64,000 nt of DNA from Anaerolineales bacterium (GCA_015075725.1 JABTTV010000001.1:3100001-3164000), one strand, 5' to 3'; shown: positions 1 through 9,159, counted from the stretch's first letter. Translations and numbers: made by a program. The notes: a model not told the origin generated them from the sequence alone.

Positions 1-1
1 C

Positions 2-499
2 AATATCGAACGCGTGCCTGTTGTGAAGGGACAAGCCATGTCCGCGTATGAGCCGCGGTCCATCAAAGGCACAGGCCTGACCTACGCTACTACGCCTCAG
101 GGGGCTGACCACACCTCCGGATTGACCATCCGGGCGCAGGTGGATCATCTCGATCCTGATGCACAAAAATCTGTATCGCTCAATGCGCAATTGAACATGG
201 GAGGTTATGACACATTGGGTGCATGCATCTTTGCGGGATTCGGATATGCGGCAACCCCCGATGGAGTGGTAAAACGCCTGCTGGCGGCGCGTTATGGCTG
301 GAACGATTTACCCGATAATATTTTGCAGGAACTGGGAAAACAGACAATAAAACTTGAGCGCGAGTTCAATAAACGCGCCGGTTTTACTGAAAAGGATGAT
401 CGCTTGCCCGAATGGATGACGAGGGAACCAATTCCGGAAACAGGTCACGTATTCGATGTGAGCGCCGACACCATCGACCATATGTTTGACGGCATTTAA
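2..499 (+). CDS. Aldehyde:ferredoxin oxidoreductase, C-terminal part (partial)
   Basis: The frame is open to the left window edge, so only the last ~166 residues are present. The segment KGTGLTYATTPQGADHTSG and the tail LEREFNKRAGF followed by DDRLPEW match the C-terminal domain of tungsten/molybdopterin aldehyde:ferredoxin oxidoreductases. The cysteine in TLGACIFAG corresponds to the family's distal [4Fe-4S] ligand. Enzymes of this family oxidise aldehydes to acids with ferredoxin as acceptor in the cytoplasm. Substrate cannot be told from this part. The gene ends 46 bp from the end of the convergent histidine kinase gene. Confidence 0.85.
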   Translation, partial: NIERVPVVKGQAMSAYEPRSIKGTGLTYATTPQGADHTSGLTIRAQVDHLDPDAQKSVSLNAQLNMGGYDTLGACIFAGFGYAATPDGVVKRLLAARYGWNDLPDNILQELGKQTIKLEREFNKRAGFTEKDDRLPEWMTREPIPETGHVFDVSADTIDHMFDGI

Positions 500-544
500 G
501 GAATGGAGAATCCCGGCTATCTTGGGGTTCTTTACCGCGTTCTC

Positions 545-2728
545 TTACTGGAGCGTGAAAGAAAAGGTCGCGCCTGCGCCTTCCTGCGAATCCACCCAGA
601 TGCTTCCGCCGTGGACCTCCACGATACGCTTGACAAGGGCGAGTCCCACGCCGGTTCCCTCTGTGGCTGTGTTAAGTTTGTCGAACAAGCCGAAGATGCG
701 TTTGTGGAATTCCTTTCTGATCCCAATCCCGTTATCGCGAACGAAGAAGATCGGCCGCTCATCCTCCAGGACATGGCCGATCTCGATCATGGGTTCCGGC
801 TGGTTGCCCATGAACTTGATCGCGTTGTCGACCAAATTTTGGACGACTTCGACAACCCTCTCCTTATCCACGTAAACAGATGGAAGCCCGCTTCCGACCT
901 TCACCCTGACCTGGTTCGCTGTTAATTGACCTTCGACCCGGTCCAATGCTTCGGCGACGATGTCGTCGAAAGGAACATCCTGCTTCTCGCTGGCAATGCG
1001 TCCCACCCTCGAAAGTTCGAGAAGCTCGCCCAGCAGCCGTTGCATTTTTTCAGTGGCGTCTGTGATCCGCTGGATATCCGTGTTCAGCTGGTCGAAGTTT
1101 CCCATGCGGGCATCCTGGGCGAGATAACCGAGGAAACCGCGGATGGTGATGAGGGGTGATTTCAGGTCGTGCGAGGCTGTGTAAACGAATCGCTCCAATT
1201 CCTCGTTCTTCAACTCAAGTTCGCGGATGAGACTATCCTGAATTTCCATCTCCTGACGAATGGAATCCTGTAAGCGCGTCTTTTCGATCGCGACTGCAAG
1301 GTTTGCCGCAATCGTGAGCAATGGGCGAACGTCCGTCTCGGTAAATGCGTATTCCCGCTCGCTGGATTCGATGGTTATAACGCCGATGACCTTCTCGTCC
1401 GTCATGATCGGCGTCGAAAAGGAAGATAGTACCGGCATCGCGTTTGTGTAGATTGCATTCATGGCCTTCGAGCGATCCATCCAGCCGCTTTCGATCAACA
1501 CGGATTTTTTCATTTCCATAATCTGGGTGGTCATTCCTTCTCCATAGCGAATCGGGACATCTTTGCGCTTTTTTCCGTCTTCGTAGTCATAGGGGAAATG
1601 GATCAGGTTTGTGTTCGGATCGTGGATCGCGATCAGGACGTTATTGGCTTTGAATGCCATGCGGATCTGATCGCCTGTTTCCTGGATCAGTTTTTGCAAA
1701 TCGCTTTTGCGTATCAGGGTCTCGCTTATCCCGTGGACCGCCTGGAGTTCGGCAATGCGTTTGTTTAATTGCTCCTCTGCTAGTTTGCGGTCGGTTATAT
1801 CGAGCAGATATCCTTGAATAAGCGGCTGCCCGGGCTTGACGCGGATTAATCCCCTGTCTGAAATCCAAATATATGTCCCAGCACGGGTCAGGAATCTGTA
1901 CTCGAGTTCGGGTATATTGTTTTCCCTTGTGGCTTCCGCTTCCGCCTTCATGATGCGATCGCGGTCGTCCGGGTGTACGCGCGAAAACCACAATCCGGGG
2001 CTGTTTATCCACTCATCCGGTTCGAAACCGGTCAACTGGGCGATCTGTGGGCTGATAAAATGCCATCTGCCCGTAATCCCGGGTTCCGCCGTATAAATGA
2101 CCAGAGGAATACTTTCGACCAAGCCCCGATAACGGGCTTCCGCCTCCTGCAATTGGACCTGGTATTTTTTTCGCTCCGCAAGTTCCATCTCGGCGGATTG
2201 CGCCGAATTATTTAATCGAGTGATAACAAGCCACTGCAATGCGGTGATCAGGGCGATCGACAGGCTGATCGAAAAGTAATCTGAAAAACTGTTCAACCGG
2301 CTGAAAGGATTGACGAGCACACCTGCGGTCTCGAGCGCCCCGTAGATGCCGATCTCGACGATGAGACAGCATCCGATCACGAGTGTGCCGAATTTGCCTG
2401 CGAGTAATCCCGCGGCGATCAAAACAGCGATCAATCCCATCATTGCCGTGTCGCGGATTCCGTTATTCAGATAGACCAGGATCGAAAGGATGATCAGGGA
2501 GGAGGTTAAGGCAATCCAACTCGCAAGGGTTGTTTTTCCGTTGAAGGCCAACAGAACGGAAAGGGAAAATGCGCCGATCAGTACCAGCATGAATAAACGG
2601 CTGACGTCCATGAAAGCGAGGACGGAAGTCGTGATGAGGGCTGCCAGAAGGACGGCGAGGATCAGCGGCCTCAGTTCTGGTGCGACTGTATTAAGATACA
2701 AAGGTGTGGTTCGATGATTCGGTTTCAT
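545..2728 (-). CDS. Membrane-bound PAS-GAF sensor histidine kinase
   Basis: 727 residues. About six hydrophobic segments lie within residues 20-170, followed by a short coiled coil, a PAS domain (about 197-315, with the ITDRKLAEEQ PAC end), a GAF domain (about 330-490), and the kinase core. The H-box is YTASHDLKSPL with the phospho-accepting His520; the N-box is NLVDNAIKF (631-639); G boxes are DNGIGI (665-670) and GTGVGLAL (691-698). It lacks a receiver domain and no response regulator gene lies beside it, so it is an orphan in this view. The kinase core resembles bacteriophytochrome-type HisKA kinases that act on single-domain receivers. Signal unknown. Convergent with the oxidoreductase gene. 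Confidence 0.9.
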   Translation of the reverse strand: MKPNHRTTPLYLNTVAPELRPLILAVLLAALITTSVLAFMDVSRLFMLVLIGAFSLSVLLAFNGKTTLASWIALTSSLIILSILVYLNNGIRDTAMMGLIAVLIAAGLLAGKFGTLVIGCCLIVEIGIYGALETAGVLVNPFSRLNSFSDYFSISLSIALITALQWLVITRLNNSAQSAEMELAERKKYQVQLQEAEARYRGLVESIPLVIYTAEPGITGRWHFISPQIAQLTGFEPDEWINSPGLWFSRVHPDDRDRIMKAEAEATRENNIPELEYRFLTRAGTYIWISDRGLIRVKPGQPLIQGYLLDITDRKLAEEQLNKRIAELQAVHGISETLIRKSDLQKLIQETGDQIRMAFKANNVLIAIHDPNTNLIHFPYDYEDGKKRKDVPIRYGEGMTTQIMEMKKSVLIESGWMDRSKAMNAIYTNAMPVLSSFSTPIMTDEKVIGVITIESSEREYAFTETDVRPLLTIAANLAVAIEKTRLQDSIRQEMEIQDSLIRELELKNEELERFVYTASHDLKSPLITIRGFLGYLAQDARMGNFDQLNTDIQRITDATEKMQRLLGELLELSRVGRIASEKQDVPFDDIVAEALDRVEGQLTANQVRVKVGSGLPSVYVDKERVVEVVQNLVDNAIKFMGNQPEPMIEIGHVLEDERPIFFVRDNGIGIRKEFHKRIFGLFDKLNTATEGTGVGLALVKRIVEVHGGSIWVDSQEGAGATFSFTLQ

Positions 2729-2819
2729 CGGGAAGATTAAATTCTACTTGATTCCCCACTGAACGGTACAATAAAGGAGATCTGTTCTTTAGACTTAACT
2801 TATCTGGAAGGTCAAGGAA

Positions 2820-2833
2820 CCCTGGCGCCAGGG
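2820..2833. terminator. GC-rich perfect palindrome downstream of tRNA-Thr
   Basis: CCCTGGCGCCAGGG is a perfect 14-bp palindrome, 12 nt past the tRNA 3' end on the minus strand. It could fold as a short terminator hairpin for the tRNA transcript, but there is no good T-run, so this is a tentative call. Confidence 0.3.
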
Positions 2834-2844
2834 GACTGGAACAG

Positions 2845-2917
2845 AGCCACCGGTGGGATACGAACCCACGACCTGACGATTACGAATCGTCTGCTCTGCC
2901 AGCTGAGCTACGGTGGC
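2845..2917 (-). tRNA. tRNA-Thr (anticodon CGU)
   Basis: Read on the minus strand the segment folds as a full cloverleaf: 7-bp acceptor stem GCCACCG/CGGTGGC, D arm GCTCAGCTGGCAGAGC, anticodon stem GACGA/TCGTC enclosing loop TTCGTAA (anticodon CGT), and T arm GTGGG-TTCGTAT-CCCAC. Discriminator base U. CCA is not encoded. CGU decodes the ACG threonine codon. Confidence 0.95.
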
Positions 2918-2935
2918 GACTTTGAAAGCGGCGGG

Positions 2936-2964
2936 ATTATAAAGGAATTGCCCCATTCATGCAA
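2936..2964 (-). promoter_or_regulatory. Sigma-70-like promoter of tRNA-Thr
   Basis: On the minus strand TTGCAT (2964-2959) and TATAAT (2941-2936) are separated by 17 nt. The start site would fall about 12 nt before the mature tRNA 5' end at 2917. Confidence 0.7.
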
Positions 2965-3006
2965 GTTTTTGGGTTTTCATGTCGTCTATAGGTCAGAGGT
3001 TCAAGC

Positions 3007-4269
3007 ATGAGAATTGCGATGATTTCCTACCATACCTGTCCCCTGGCTACGCTGGGCGGGAAAGACACCGGTGGAATGAATGTTTACGTCCGCGACCTGA
3101 CACGGGAACTGGGTCGTTTTGGGGTGCATGTGGATGTGTTTACGCGTTCGCAGGACGAACATGTTCCGCATGTCGTCCATGAATTGGGTTATGGGAACCG
3201 GGTGGTGCATATCCCGGCTGGACCTGAAGAGCCGCGAAGTAAAAGCGATATCGCAAAATATATCCCGGAATTCGTCGATGAGGTGTTGGAATTTACCGCC
3301 GAAAAGGGGATCACTTACGATGTTATCCACAGCCATTATTGGATGTCGGGTCTCGCCGCTGAAAAATTAAGTGATGCCTGGGGCGGTACGCCCATCGTGC
3401 ATATGTTCCATACCCTCGGCGAAATGAAGAATCGCGTGGCGCGATCGGAGGATGAACGCGCGGGGGAGGATAGACTCCGGGGAGAGAGACAGGTCCTCCG
3501 GAGGGCGAACCGGGTGATTGTCGCCACATTGGCGGAATTGACTCAATTGAGATTCCTATATCGCGCAGATTCCAACAAAATGACCATCATTCCACCAGGC
3601 GTGGATACGGGACACTTTTATCCCATCCCGCCGGATGAGGCGAAACAATTCATCGGATTGAGACCGGAAAATCGCATGATCCTTTTTGTGGGACGCATCG
3701 AACCGTTGAAGGGGGTGGATACGTTGATCCAGGCGGTTGCCAGCCTTGATAAAAGCCTCTCGGGTCGTCGTCATCCTGTCCATCTGGCGATCATTGGCGG
3801 CGATCCGGATGTGAACCCGGACGAAATGTCCGAGGAGATGGCACGTCTCCAAAAATTGAGTGACGAACTATGCCTGGGCGGCATGGTCGTGTTTTTGGGA
3901 AAGCGTGCCCAGGATACCCTGTCATATTATTATTCCGCGGCTGAAGTTCTTGTCATGCCTTCGTTATATGAATCCTTCGGGATGGTCGCATTGGAAGCAA
4001 TGGCATGCGGTACGCCGGTCATTGCTTCGGAAGTTGGCGGATTGGGTTATCTTGTGAAGGATGGCGTTACGGGTTACACCGTGCCAGACAGCGATCCGGA
4101 GGCATTGCGCATGAGGCTGTCAGGCCTTTTGGGAGATAATCGATTGCGAAATACGATGGGCGAAAATGCCGCCGATTATGCAAAAGAATATGATTGGTCG
4201 AAGATCGCTTCGTCCATCGTCAAAGTGTACGATGAGGTGATGTGCGAATCGCAGGCGGTGGGGGAGTGA
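3007..4269 (+). CDS. GT4-family glycosyltransferase (MshA/sucrose-synthase-like)
   Basis: 420 residues, GT-B fold retaining glycosyltransferase. The N-terminal nucleotide-sugar enzyme signature is GGKDTGGMNVYVRDL (17-31), as in MshA-like and sucrose-phosphate-synthase-like GT4 enzymes. The donor-binding EX7E motif is E322-E330 in YESFGMVALE, followed by MACGTPVIASEVGG. No signal peptide or membrane segment, so it acts in the cytoplasm or at the inner membrane face on a nucleotide-sugar donor. Acceptor cannot be inferred: there are no mycothiol or sucrose genes nearby. It stands alone between a tRNA and a convergent NYN gene. Confidence 0.88.
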   Translation: MRIAMISYHTCPLATLGGKDTGGMNVYVRDLTRELGRFGVHVDVFTRSQDEHVPHVVHELGYGNRVVHIPAGPEEPRSKSDIAKYIPEFVDEVLEFTAEKGITYDVIHSHYWMSGLAAEKLSDAWGGTPIVHMFHTLGEMKNRVARSEDERAGEDRLRGERQVLRRANRVIVATLAELTQLRFLYRADSNKMTIIPPGVDTGHFYPIPPDEAKQFIGLRPENRMILFVGRIEPLKGVDTLIQAVASLDKSLSGRRHPVHLAIIGGDPDVNPDEMSEEMARLQKLSDELCLGGMVVFLGKRAQDTLSYYYSAAEVLVMPSLYESFGMVALEAMACGTPVIASEVGGLGYLVKDGVTGYTVPDSDPEALRMRLSGLLGDNRLRNTMGENAADYAKEYDWSKIASSIVKVYDEVMCESQAVGE

Positions 4270-4291
4270 TTCTTTCCCGTTGGAAAGATTC
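4268..4291. terminator. Convergent hairpin between GT4 and NYN genes
   Basis: GATTCTTTCC, loop CGTT, GGAAAGATTC: 10-bp stem with one mismatch, placed between two convergent genes and overlapping both stop regions. Weak U-tracts, so a modest call. Confidence 0.4.
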
Positions 4292-5040
4292 TATTCCTTG
4301 AGTTTTACATGGAACAACGTCGAGCCGTCGAATTCCTTGATGCGAATTTCGAAGCGTTCTTTGAATTTACTGATCATTTTGGATAGTTGTTTATGACCGT
4401 ACGTCCGCGGGTCAAAGGCGGGGTCGAGTTGGTACAGGGCGTTTCCCATGCTCGATAATGGCGCCCAGCCGTCTTGTTGAACCGCCATTTCGAATGCCTG
4501 GGTCAAAAGGGGGAGGGGATCGGGTTCGTCCTTTTTCTTTGCGCCGCCCTTTTGTGTTTTGAGATGCGTAGTGGTTCTTTTCGCAGCGACGAGATTTTCC
4601 GTATAGACGAACAGGTCGCAGGCATTTACGAACGGCTTGGGTGTCTTTTTCTCCCCGATGCCCATGACGAAGATGCCGGTTTCACGGATGCGCGTAGCCA
4701 GACGAGTGTAATCGCTGTCACTCGAAACGAGGCAGAAACCATCCACGACACCCGCATGCAGAATATCCATCGCATCGATGATCATCGCGCTGTCGGTGGC
4801 ATTTTTTCCCACCGTGTATCTGAATTGCTGAATAGGTTGGAAGGCGTGGAAATTAAGCGTCTCCTTCCAGGAATTCATGCTGTTCGTTGTCCAGTCGCCG
4901 TAGATGCGGCGGAGAGTAACCTGTCCATGCCGGCCGGCTTCGACCAGCATTTGGGAAAGCAAACCTGCCTGGGCGTTGTCGCCGTCGATCAGCATGGCGA
5001 TCTTGTTGCGAGAAAGTGTTTGGATTTTATCGTCGGGCAT
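4291..5040 (-). CDS. NYN (LabA/DUF88-type) protein with C-terminal LOTUS/OST-HTH domain
   Basis: 249 residues. The N-terminal NYN/PIN-like domain (about 10-155) carries the acidic motifs IDGDN, a GKNATDSAMIIDAMDI segment and SSDSDY, which in the family bind a metal ion and suggest ribonuclease activity. A Lys-rich linker (about 160-175) leads to a C-terminal winged-helix LOTUS/OST-HTH-like domain (about 178-249), a fold known for RNA binding. Likely a cytoplasmic RNA-processing or RNA-surveillance protein; target unknown. Single gene, convergent with the GT4 gene and divergent from the transporter at 5126. Confidence 0.85.
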   Translation of the reverse strand: MPDDKIQTLSRNKIAMLIDGDNAQAGLLSQMLVEAGRHGQVTLRRIYGDWTTNSMNSWKETLNFHAFQPIQQFRYTVGKNATDSAMIIDAMDILHAGVVDGFCLVSSDSDYTRLATRIRETGIFVMGIGEKKTPKPFVNACDLFVYTENLVAAKRTTTHLKTQKGGAKKKDEPDPLPLLTQAFEMAVQQDGWAPLSSMGNALYQLDPAFDPRTYGHKQLSKMISKFKERFEIRIKEFDGSTLFHVKLKE

Positions 5041-5125
5041 GATTTGATTATACCTTTTCCAGCCTGAATTTTTCAGGGATTATCGGTTATACTCTCCGGA
5101 ACCATTTTACCCAGGAAGAAGATTT

Positions 5126-6481
5126 GTGAAGTCTTTATTGAGCAGGACATTCGATATCCGTGCCGGCGAAATTCGTCTAGTGGTCATCCTCAGCCTGCTC
5201 CTTTTGGGTAATACCGTCGCCCGGCAGATGACGGGCATTGTGGGAATCAGCGACCTGATCAATACAGCGGGTCCGAATCAGACACTGGTGGTCAATTCGA
5301 TTAATGGGGTCATGATCTTCGTGACGGCCATGCTGGCGTCATTGATCATCGACCGATTCCACCGGGTGGAATTGTTGAAATGGACAACCTTCGGCTTTGC
5401 GATGGTTTTTGTCCTGACGGATATCATCTACCTCCTTCACGCGACGACGGAGGTCGTCGCAGCCATAGTCTATTTGATGTCGCAACAGCAATGGCTGTTA
5501 TTCCCGATGTTCTTCTGGGTGCTGGCTAATGACCTTTTTGAGGTGGCGCAGGCAAAAAGGCTGATCCCTGTCATCGGCAGTTGGAGTTTCATCGGGAAGA
5601 TGCTTGGCATCGGGGTGACCCTGCTCCCGGCTTTGTTCTTCCGCCTTGGCTGGCTCGATACCAATGAACTGACCCTGGATATGGTCATCCGATTGAATAT
5701 TTTTTTCTATCTACTCGCGTTCCTGCTCATATCGATCGGTTTACGGAAGGTGAATATCCGCGCTGTGGATGCCGAGGACGAATCTGTGAAAGAGTCGTTG
5801 GGAGAGGGATGGGATTTCGTTCGCAAAGTGGATTCCTACCGGTTCCTGCTCCTGGCGATCGCAGCGGTTGCGGTATGCGATGTGATCGTGGAGTATCGTT
5901 TTTTCGTGGTCGCCAAGTCCACCATCTCCGAGCCGGTTGCTTATAAGGAATTCTACAGCCTTTATTTGCTGGGCGCTGCCATTTTATCCTTCTCCATACA
6001 AGGATTTGTGACAGGACGCTTGATCCAACGCATCCAGCTAAAAAACACTTTTCTCGTTCAACCCATCCTTGCGTTGATTTCTTCCTTTGCCATGCTCTTA
6101 TCGCCCGGGATGATTTCGACCACGCTCAATTCCTTGCTTCTCAAGATCGGACGGAACACTGTTGATGAAGCGACTCGCAAGGCTTATCAGGGCTTCGTAC
6201 CGGAAGAGCGGCGCGGACGGGTCGCTCTCTTTACGGATAATTTCGCGCCCGCGATCGGGATGCTGATTGCGGCTCTTCTGGGCATCCTGGTCATCTATAT
6301 CTGCAACGCCATCGGATACGCAAACTCGTTTTATGTATATCTTGGGCTTACGGTAATTTTTGCGTGGATCGCAGTTTGGTTCATCATGAAAATGCGCGCA
6401 TCCTATGATGACAGTTTGTTCAACTGGCGGCTCAGGCGGCGGAAGCGTGGCGGCGACCTATTAAAGGACATCGAATTTTAG
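5126..6481 (+). CDS. NTT/MFS-like membrane transporter
   Basis: 451 residues with about 11-12 hydrophobic segments. GTG start at 5126 preceded by AGGAAGAAG. The layout and the segment NTLLKIGRNTVDEATRKAYQ-like region (GRNTVDEATRKAY) recall the Npt1/Npt2 ATP:ADP-translocase-like branch of the major facilitator fold, but I cannot identify substrate residues, so nucleotide transport is not claimed. A basic C-terminal tail (RLRRRKRGG) is cytoplasmic by the positive-inside rule. It is followed after 46 bp by a Cache-HAMP sensor on the same strand, so the two probably form a transcription unit. Confidence 0.65.
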   Translation: MKSLLSRTFDIRAGEIRLVVILSLLLLGNTVARQMTGIVGISDLINTAGPNQTLVVNSINGVMIFVTAMLASLIIDRFHRVELLKWTTFGFAMVFVLTDIIYLLHATTEVVAAIVYLMSQQQWLLFPMFFWVLANDLFEVAQAKRLIPVIGSWSFIGKMLGIGVTLLPALFFRLGWLDTNELTLDMVIRLNIFFYLLAFLLISIGLRKVNIRAVDAEDESVKESLGEGWDFVRKVDSYRFLLLAIAAVAVCDVIVEYRFFVVAKSTISEPVAYKEFYSLYLLGAAILSFSIQGFVTGRLIQRIQLKNTFLVQPILALISSFAMLLSPGMISTTLNSLLLKIGRNTVDEATRKAYQGFVPEERRGRVALFTDNFAPAIGMLIAALLGILVIYICNAIGYANSFYVYLGLTVIFAWIAVWFIMKMRASYDDSLFNWRLRRRKRGGDLLKDIEF

Positions 6482-6527
6482 TTTTGGATCGACATCAAGG
6501 AATTGCGCATATGACACAGGAGTTCGT

Positions 6528-7946
6528 ATGAAGAACAGCACATTTAGAATTTCGTCCATCTCCATCCGCTATGCGATACCCGGTCTGCTTGCCCTGGTGA
6601 TCATCATCGCCATTGGTCTGACCGCCTGGCTCTCTTACCAAAGTGGACTTGGCTCGGCCGAAACCCTAGCGGAAAGACTGAACGAAGAGGTCAGTTCGCG
6701 CATCAATGACCGGATCAATAGTTTTCTCGATCTGCCTCACATTTTCCACGAGATCAATCAGGCGGTTTTGGAGTCGGGGGACGCCGATCTTGAGGACTTC
6801 GATTCGATGCGTGAATTGTTCTGGGGCGAAGTCTTTGTAACCTCCTCCGTTCCCTATCTTTATTACGGCACACCGGCAGGAGAGTTTCTCGGCATAGATG
6901 TTATTTTTGGAAATGAACCCGCTTTCAAGATCCGGGACGAAGAAACTGCGCCGAATCGTGTGACATACAGTATGACTGCCGAAGGGGTGCCCTTGCAGGA
7001 ACTAGAATCGAGAGAATACGACCCGCGTGAGCGGCCGTGGTATAAGGCGGCTATCGAGGCGGGTGGACCAACATGGTCCCCGATCTATGTGTTTTCGGCG
7101 CGACCCGTCCTGGGGATTTCCCCTGTTAGCCCCGTGTATGACCGTTTTGGCAACCTCAAGGGTGTTCTCGGAATCGATTTGACCTTGAGTGAGATGAGTG
7201 ATTTCCTTCGTACGCTTGAGATCAGTGAGAATGGAGAAGCGTTCATTATCCAGCGTGACGGGAAACTGGTCGCTGCATCAACAGAAGAACAACCATTCAA
7301 GATCGTGGATGATGTGCAGCAATTACTGGATATCCGTGAAAGTGAATCCGCTTTGCTGCGCATAACCGCCGAGCAGATGTTAAGCCTTTACGGCGGTGAT
7401 TTTTCGAATGTAAAGGACACGCGTGATATTAAATTCGAAAAGGATGGGGAGACATACTATGCCCAGATCGACATAATCTCCGATTCGCGTGGGTTGGATT
7501 GGATCAGTGTTGTTGTCGTCCCCTCCAGCGATTTTTTGGGACCTGTTATTCGGAACCTGCAAAACACGGCGTTATTCGGTCTGATCGTGCTTGTTTTGTC
7601 CACCATGCTTGGCTTTCTTCTGGCGAGCTGGATCATCCGCCCGATATTTACAGTCACGGATGTTGCCGCCAAGATCGAAGACTCGGTCTGGGATTTGGAG
7701 CCTCTGCATGGAGTGGTTCGGCGCACAGATGAACTCGGGCAGTTGGCGCGTGTCTTCGAGAAGATGGCAAAAGAGATCCAGGCGCGCGAAATGGAATTAA
7801 AGAGGCAGGTAGTCGCCTTGAGGATTCAGATCGATCAAAAGAAGCGCGAGACTCAGGTCAGCGAGATCGTCGAAAGCGATTTCTTCCAGGGATTGCAGGA
7901 AAAAGCGAAAAATATGAGAGAGGCGTTGGGTCGAAAGAAAGAGTAA
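6528..7946 (+). CDS. dCache-HAMP membrane sensor without an output domain
   Basis: 472 residues. A transmembrane helix at about 16-36, a long periplasmic-side region (about 40-345) with dCache signatures (YDPRERPWYKAA, then WSPIYVFSARPVLGIS and GVLGIDLTL), a second helix at about 350-372, a HAMP domain (RPIFTVTDVA to ARVFEKMAKEI) and a C-terminal coiled coil ending QVSEIVESDFFQGLQEKA. There is no kinase, methyl-accepting, GGDEF or cyclase domain: the protein stops about 75 residues after HAMP. It probably signals through a partner protein or modulates the adjacent transporter. ATG preceded by AGGAG. Confidence 0.85.
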   Translation: MKNSTFRISSISIRYAIPGLLALVIIIAIGLTAWLSYQSGLGSAETLAERLNEEVSSRINDRINSFLDLPHIFHEINQAVLESGDADLEDFDSMRELFWGEVFVTSSVPYLYYGTPAGEFLGIDVIFGNEPAFKIRDEETAPNRVTYSMTAEGVPLQELESREYDPRERPWYKAAIEAGGPTWSPIYVFSARPVLGISPVSPVYDRFGNLKGVLGIDLTLSEMSDFLRTLEISENGEAFIIQRDGKLVAASTEEQPFKIVDDVQQLLDIRESESALLRITAEQMLSLYGGDFSNVKDTRDIKFEKDGETYYAQIDIISDSRGLDWISVVVVPSSDFLGPVIRNLQNTALFGLIVLVLSTMLGFLLASWIIRPIFTVTDVAAKIEDSVWDLEPLHGVVRRTDELGQLARVFEKMAKEIQAREMELKRQVVALRIQIDQKKRETQVSEIVESDFFQGLQEKAKNMREALGRKKE

Positions 7947-7971
7947 TCAGAATCTCCAATTGCAAGACTCG

Positions 7972-8012
7972 ATCGGCTCACCCGCATGATCCCCGGTGGG
8001 CCGATGTTTTTT
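7972..8012 (+). terminator. Intrinsic terminator of the transporter-sensor unit
   Basis: Stem ATCGGCTCACC / GGTGGGCCGAT (one G-T pair) followed directly by GTTTTTT, 26 bp after the sensor stop. It overlaps the stop codon of the convergent gene. Confidence 0.8.
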
Positions 8013-9159
8013 AACCGGCATTCAACCCGAGATGTTTCTCGATCAGCTTGTGGCTTTCCAGGATTGGCGGTCGGAGTTTTACGATCTCTTGTTCAGAGTA
8101 TTTAACTAATCCATGATTGGATTCAATGCCGCTTCCGTAGGTGATATAGGGGACAAGATCGGGAAGGTGCTTGCCGGATGCGCAAACCGTATAATGGTCG
8201 GGGAGCACGACAATCCGGCTCGGCTTATCGTACGTTTTGAGATGTTTCATCAGCGGGGCGATGATCTGCGCGTCGATCTGTTCGATGGATTCGACTTTTC
8301 CGCGAACGTTATGGACGTGGGCTTCTTCATCCGGGGCGTTGCAATGGATAAGACAGACATCGAGGTGGTCCAGGCTCTCGAGCGCCGCATCCAGTTTCCC
8401 GCGTAGGTTTGAGCCGCGATATCCGGTTGCGCCTTTGGGGATCACGGCTTTGCCTCCCAGCAAGGTCGCCATCCCGTAGAGAAAACTCAACGCAGTGATG
8501 GTAAGGGACCGGTATTTCATAGGCGGGAAGGATCGGATGCGTCCTGCGCCCCAGGGCCAGAGCATCAAATCGTTTTTTCTTGAATTCAGGATCATCTCGA
8601 CGAAGGGCTGATATGCAGACCCTTGATATTTCGGCATGAGTTCATGGATGGAACCCCCCATATTCTCGTGAGGCTCGTACAATTCGAGAAGGCTTTCGTC
8701 AAGCGGACAGTTGCGATAGATCAGCACATTTCTATAACTCAAGTCGTGCTGCAGATCGAAAGGATCGGGGATATCGACACTTTGCAAATAAGCGGCGGCA
8801 TCTGCTTCGTTGATCTGCCCGGCGGTGAAATCCTCAAGAATATCCTTTGAATTGACACGCACGATGTTGCATCGGGTGATCAGGTCGTTCGGTTCCATCT
8901 GAATGCCCAGGGTGTAGGCCTCAAAGATCGAGCGTCCGCGCGGGACGTATTCCGGTGGGTAGTAGCCCAGAATGCCCATGATTCCCACAAGGCTTCCAAG
9001 CGGCAGACCGTCATGCATCGTCTTTGCCAGACCGACCGCGCCGTTCATAAGCATCTCGTCCATGCCGGGGGTTTCCGCCGCCTCGGCTGGCGACCTGCCC
9101 CCCAATTCCTCGTATCGGATATCGCACATTCCATCGGGGATGACGATGATCAATTTCAT
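8011..9159 (-). CDS. Cofactor-independent phosphoglycerate mutase homologue, archaeal (ApgM) type
   Basis: 382 residues, slightly short of the usual ~400 for the family. Alkaline-phosphatase-superfamily metal motifs are visible: PDG near the N-terminus, PDEEAH, LPDHYT and the GKHLPDLVPYI segment. The nucleophile region reads LGSLVGIMGILGYYP, where the family usually has GSDxANxSxLGYDP; the serine is kept but the flanking Asp and Asn are not. Family members interconvert 2- and 3-phosphoglycerate in glycolysis. The altered nucleophile loop leaves room for another phosphate-transfer substrate. Monocistronic by spacing. Confidence 0.75.
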   Translation of the reverse strand: MKLIIVIPDGMCDIRYEELGGRSPAEAAETPGMDEMLMNGAVGLAKTMHDGLPLGSLVGIMGILGYYPPEYVPRGRSIFEAYTLGIQMEPNDLITRCNIVRVNSKDILEDFTAGQINEADAAAYLQSVDIPDPFDLQHDLSYRNVLIYRNCPLDESLLELYEPHENMGGSIHELMPKYQGSAYQPFVEMILNSRKNDLMLWPWGAGRIRSFPPMKYRSLTITALSFLYGMATLLGGKAVIPKGATGYRGSNLRGKLDAALESLDHLDVCLIHCNAPDEEAHVHNVRGKVESIEQIDAQIIAPLMKHLKTYDKPSRIVVLPDHYTVCASGKHLPDLVPYITYGSGIESNHGLVKYSEQEIVKLRPPILESHKLIEKHLGLNAG

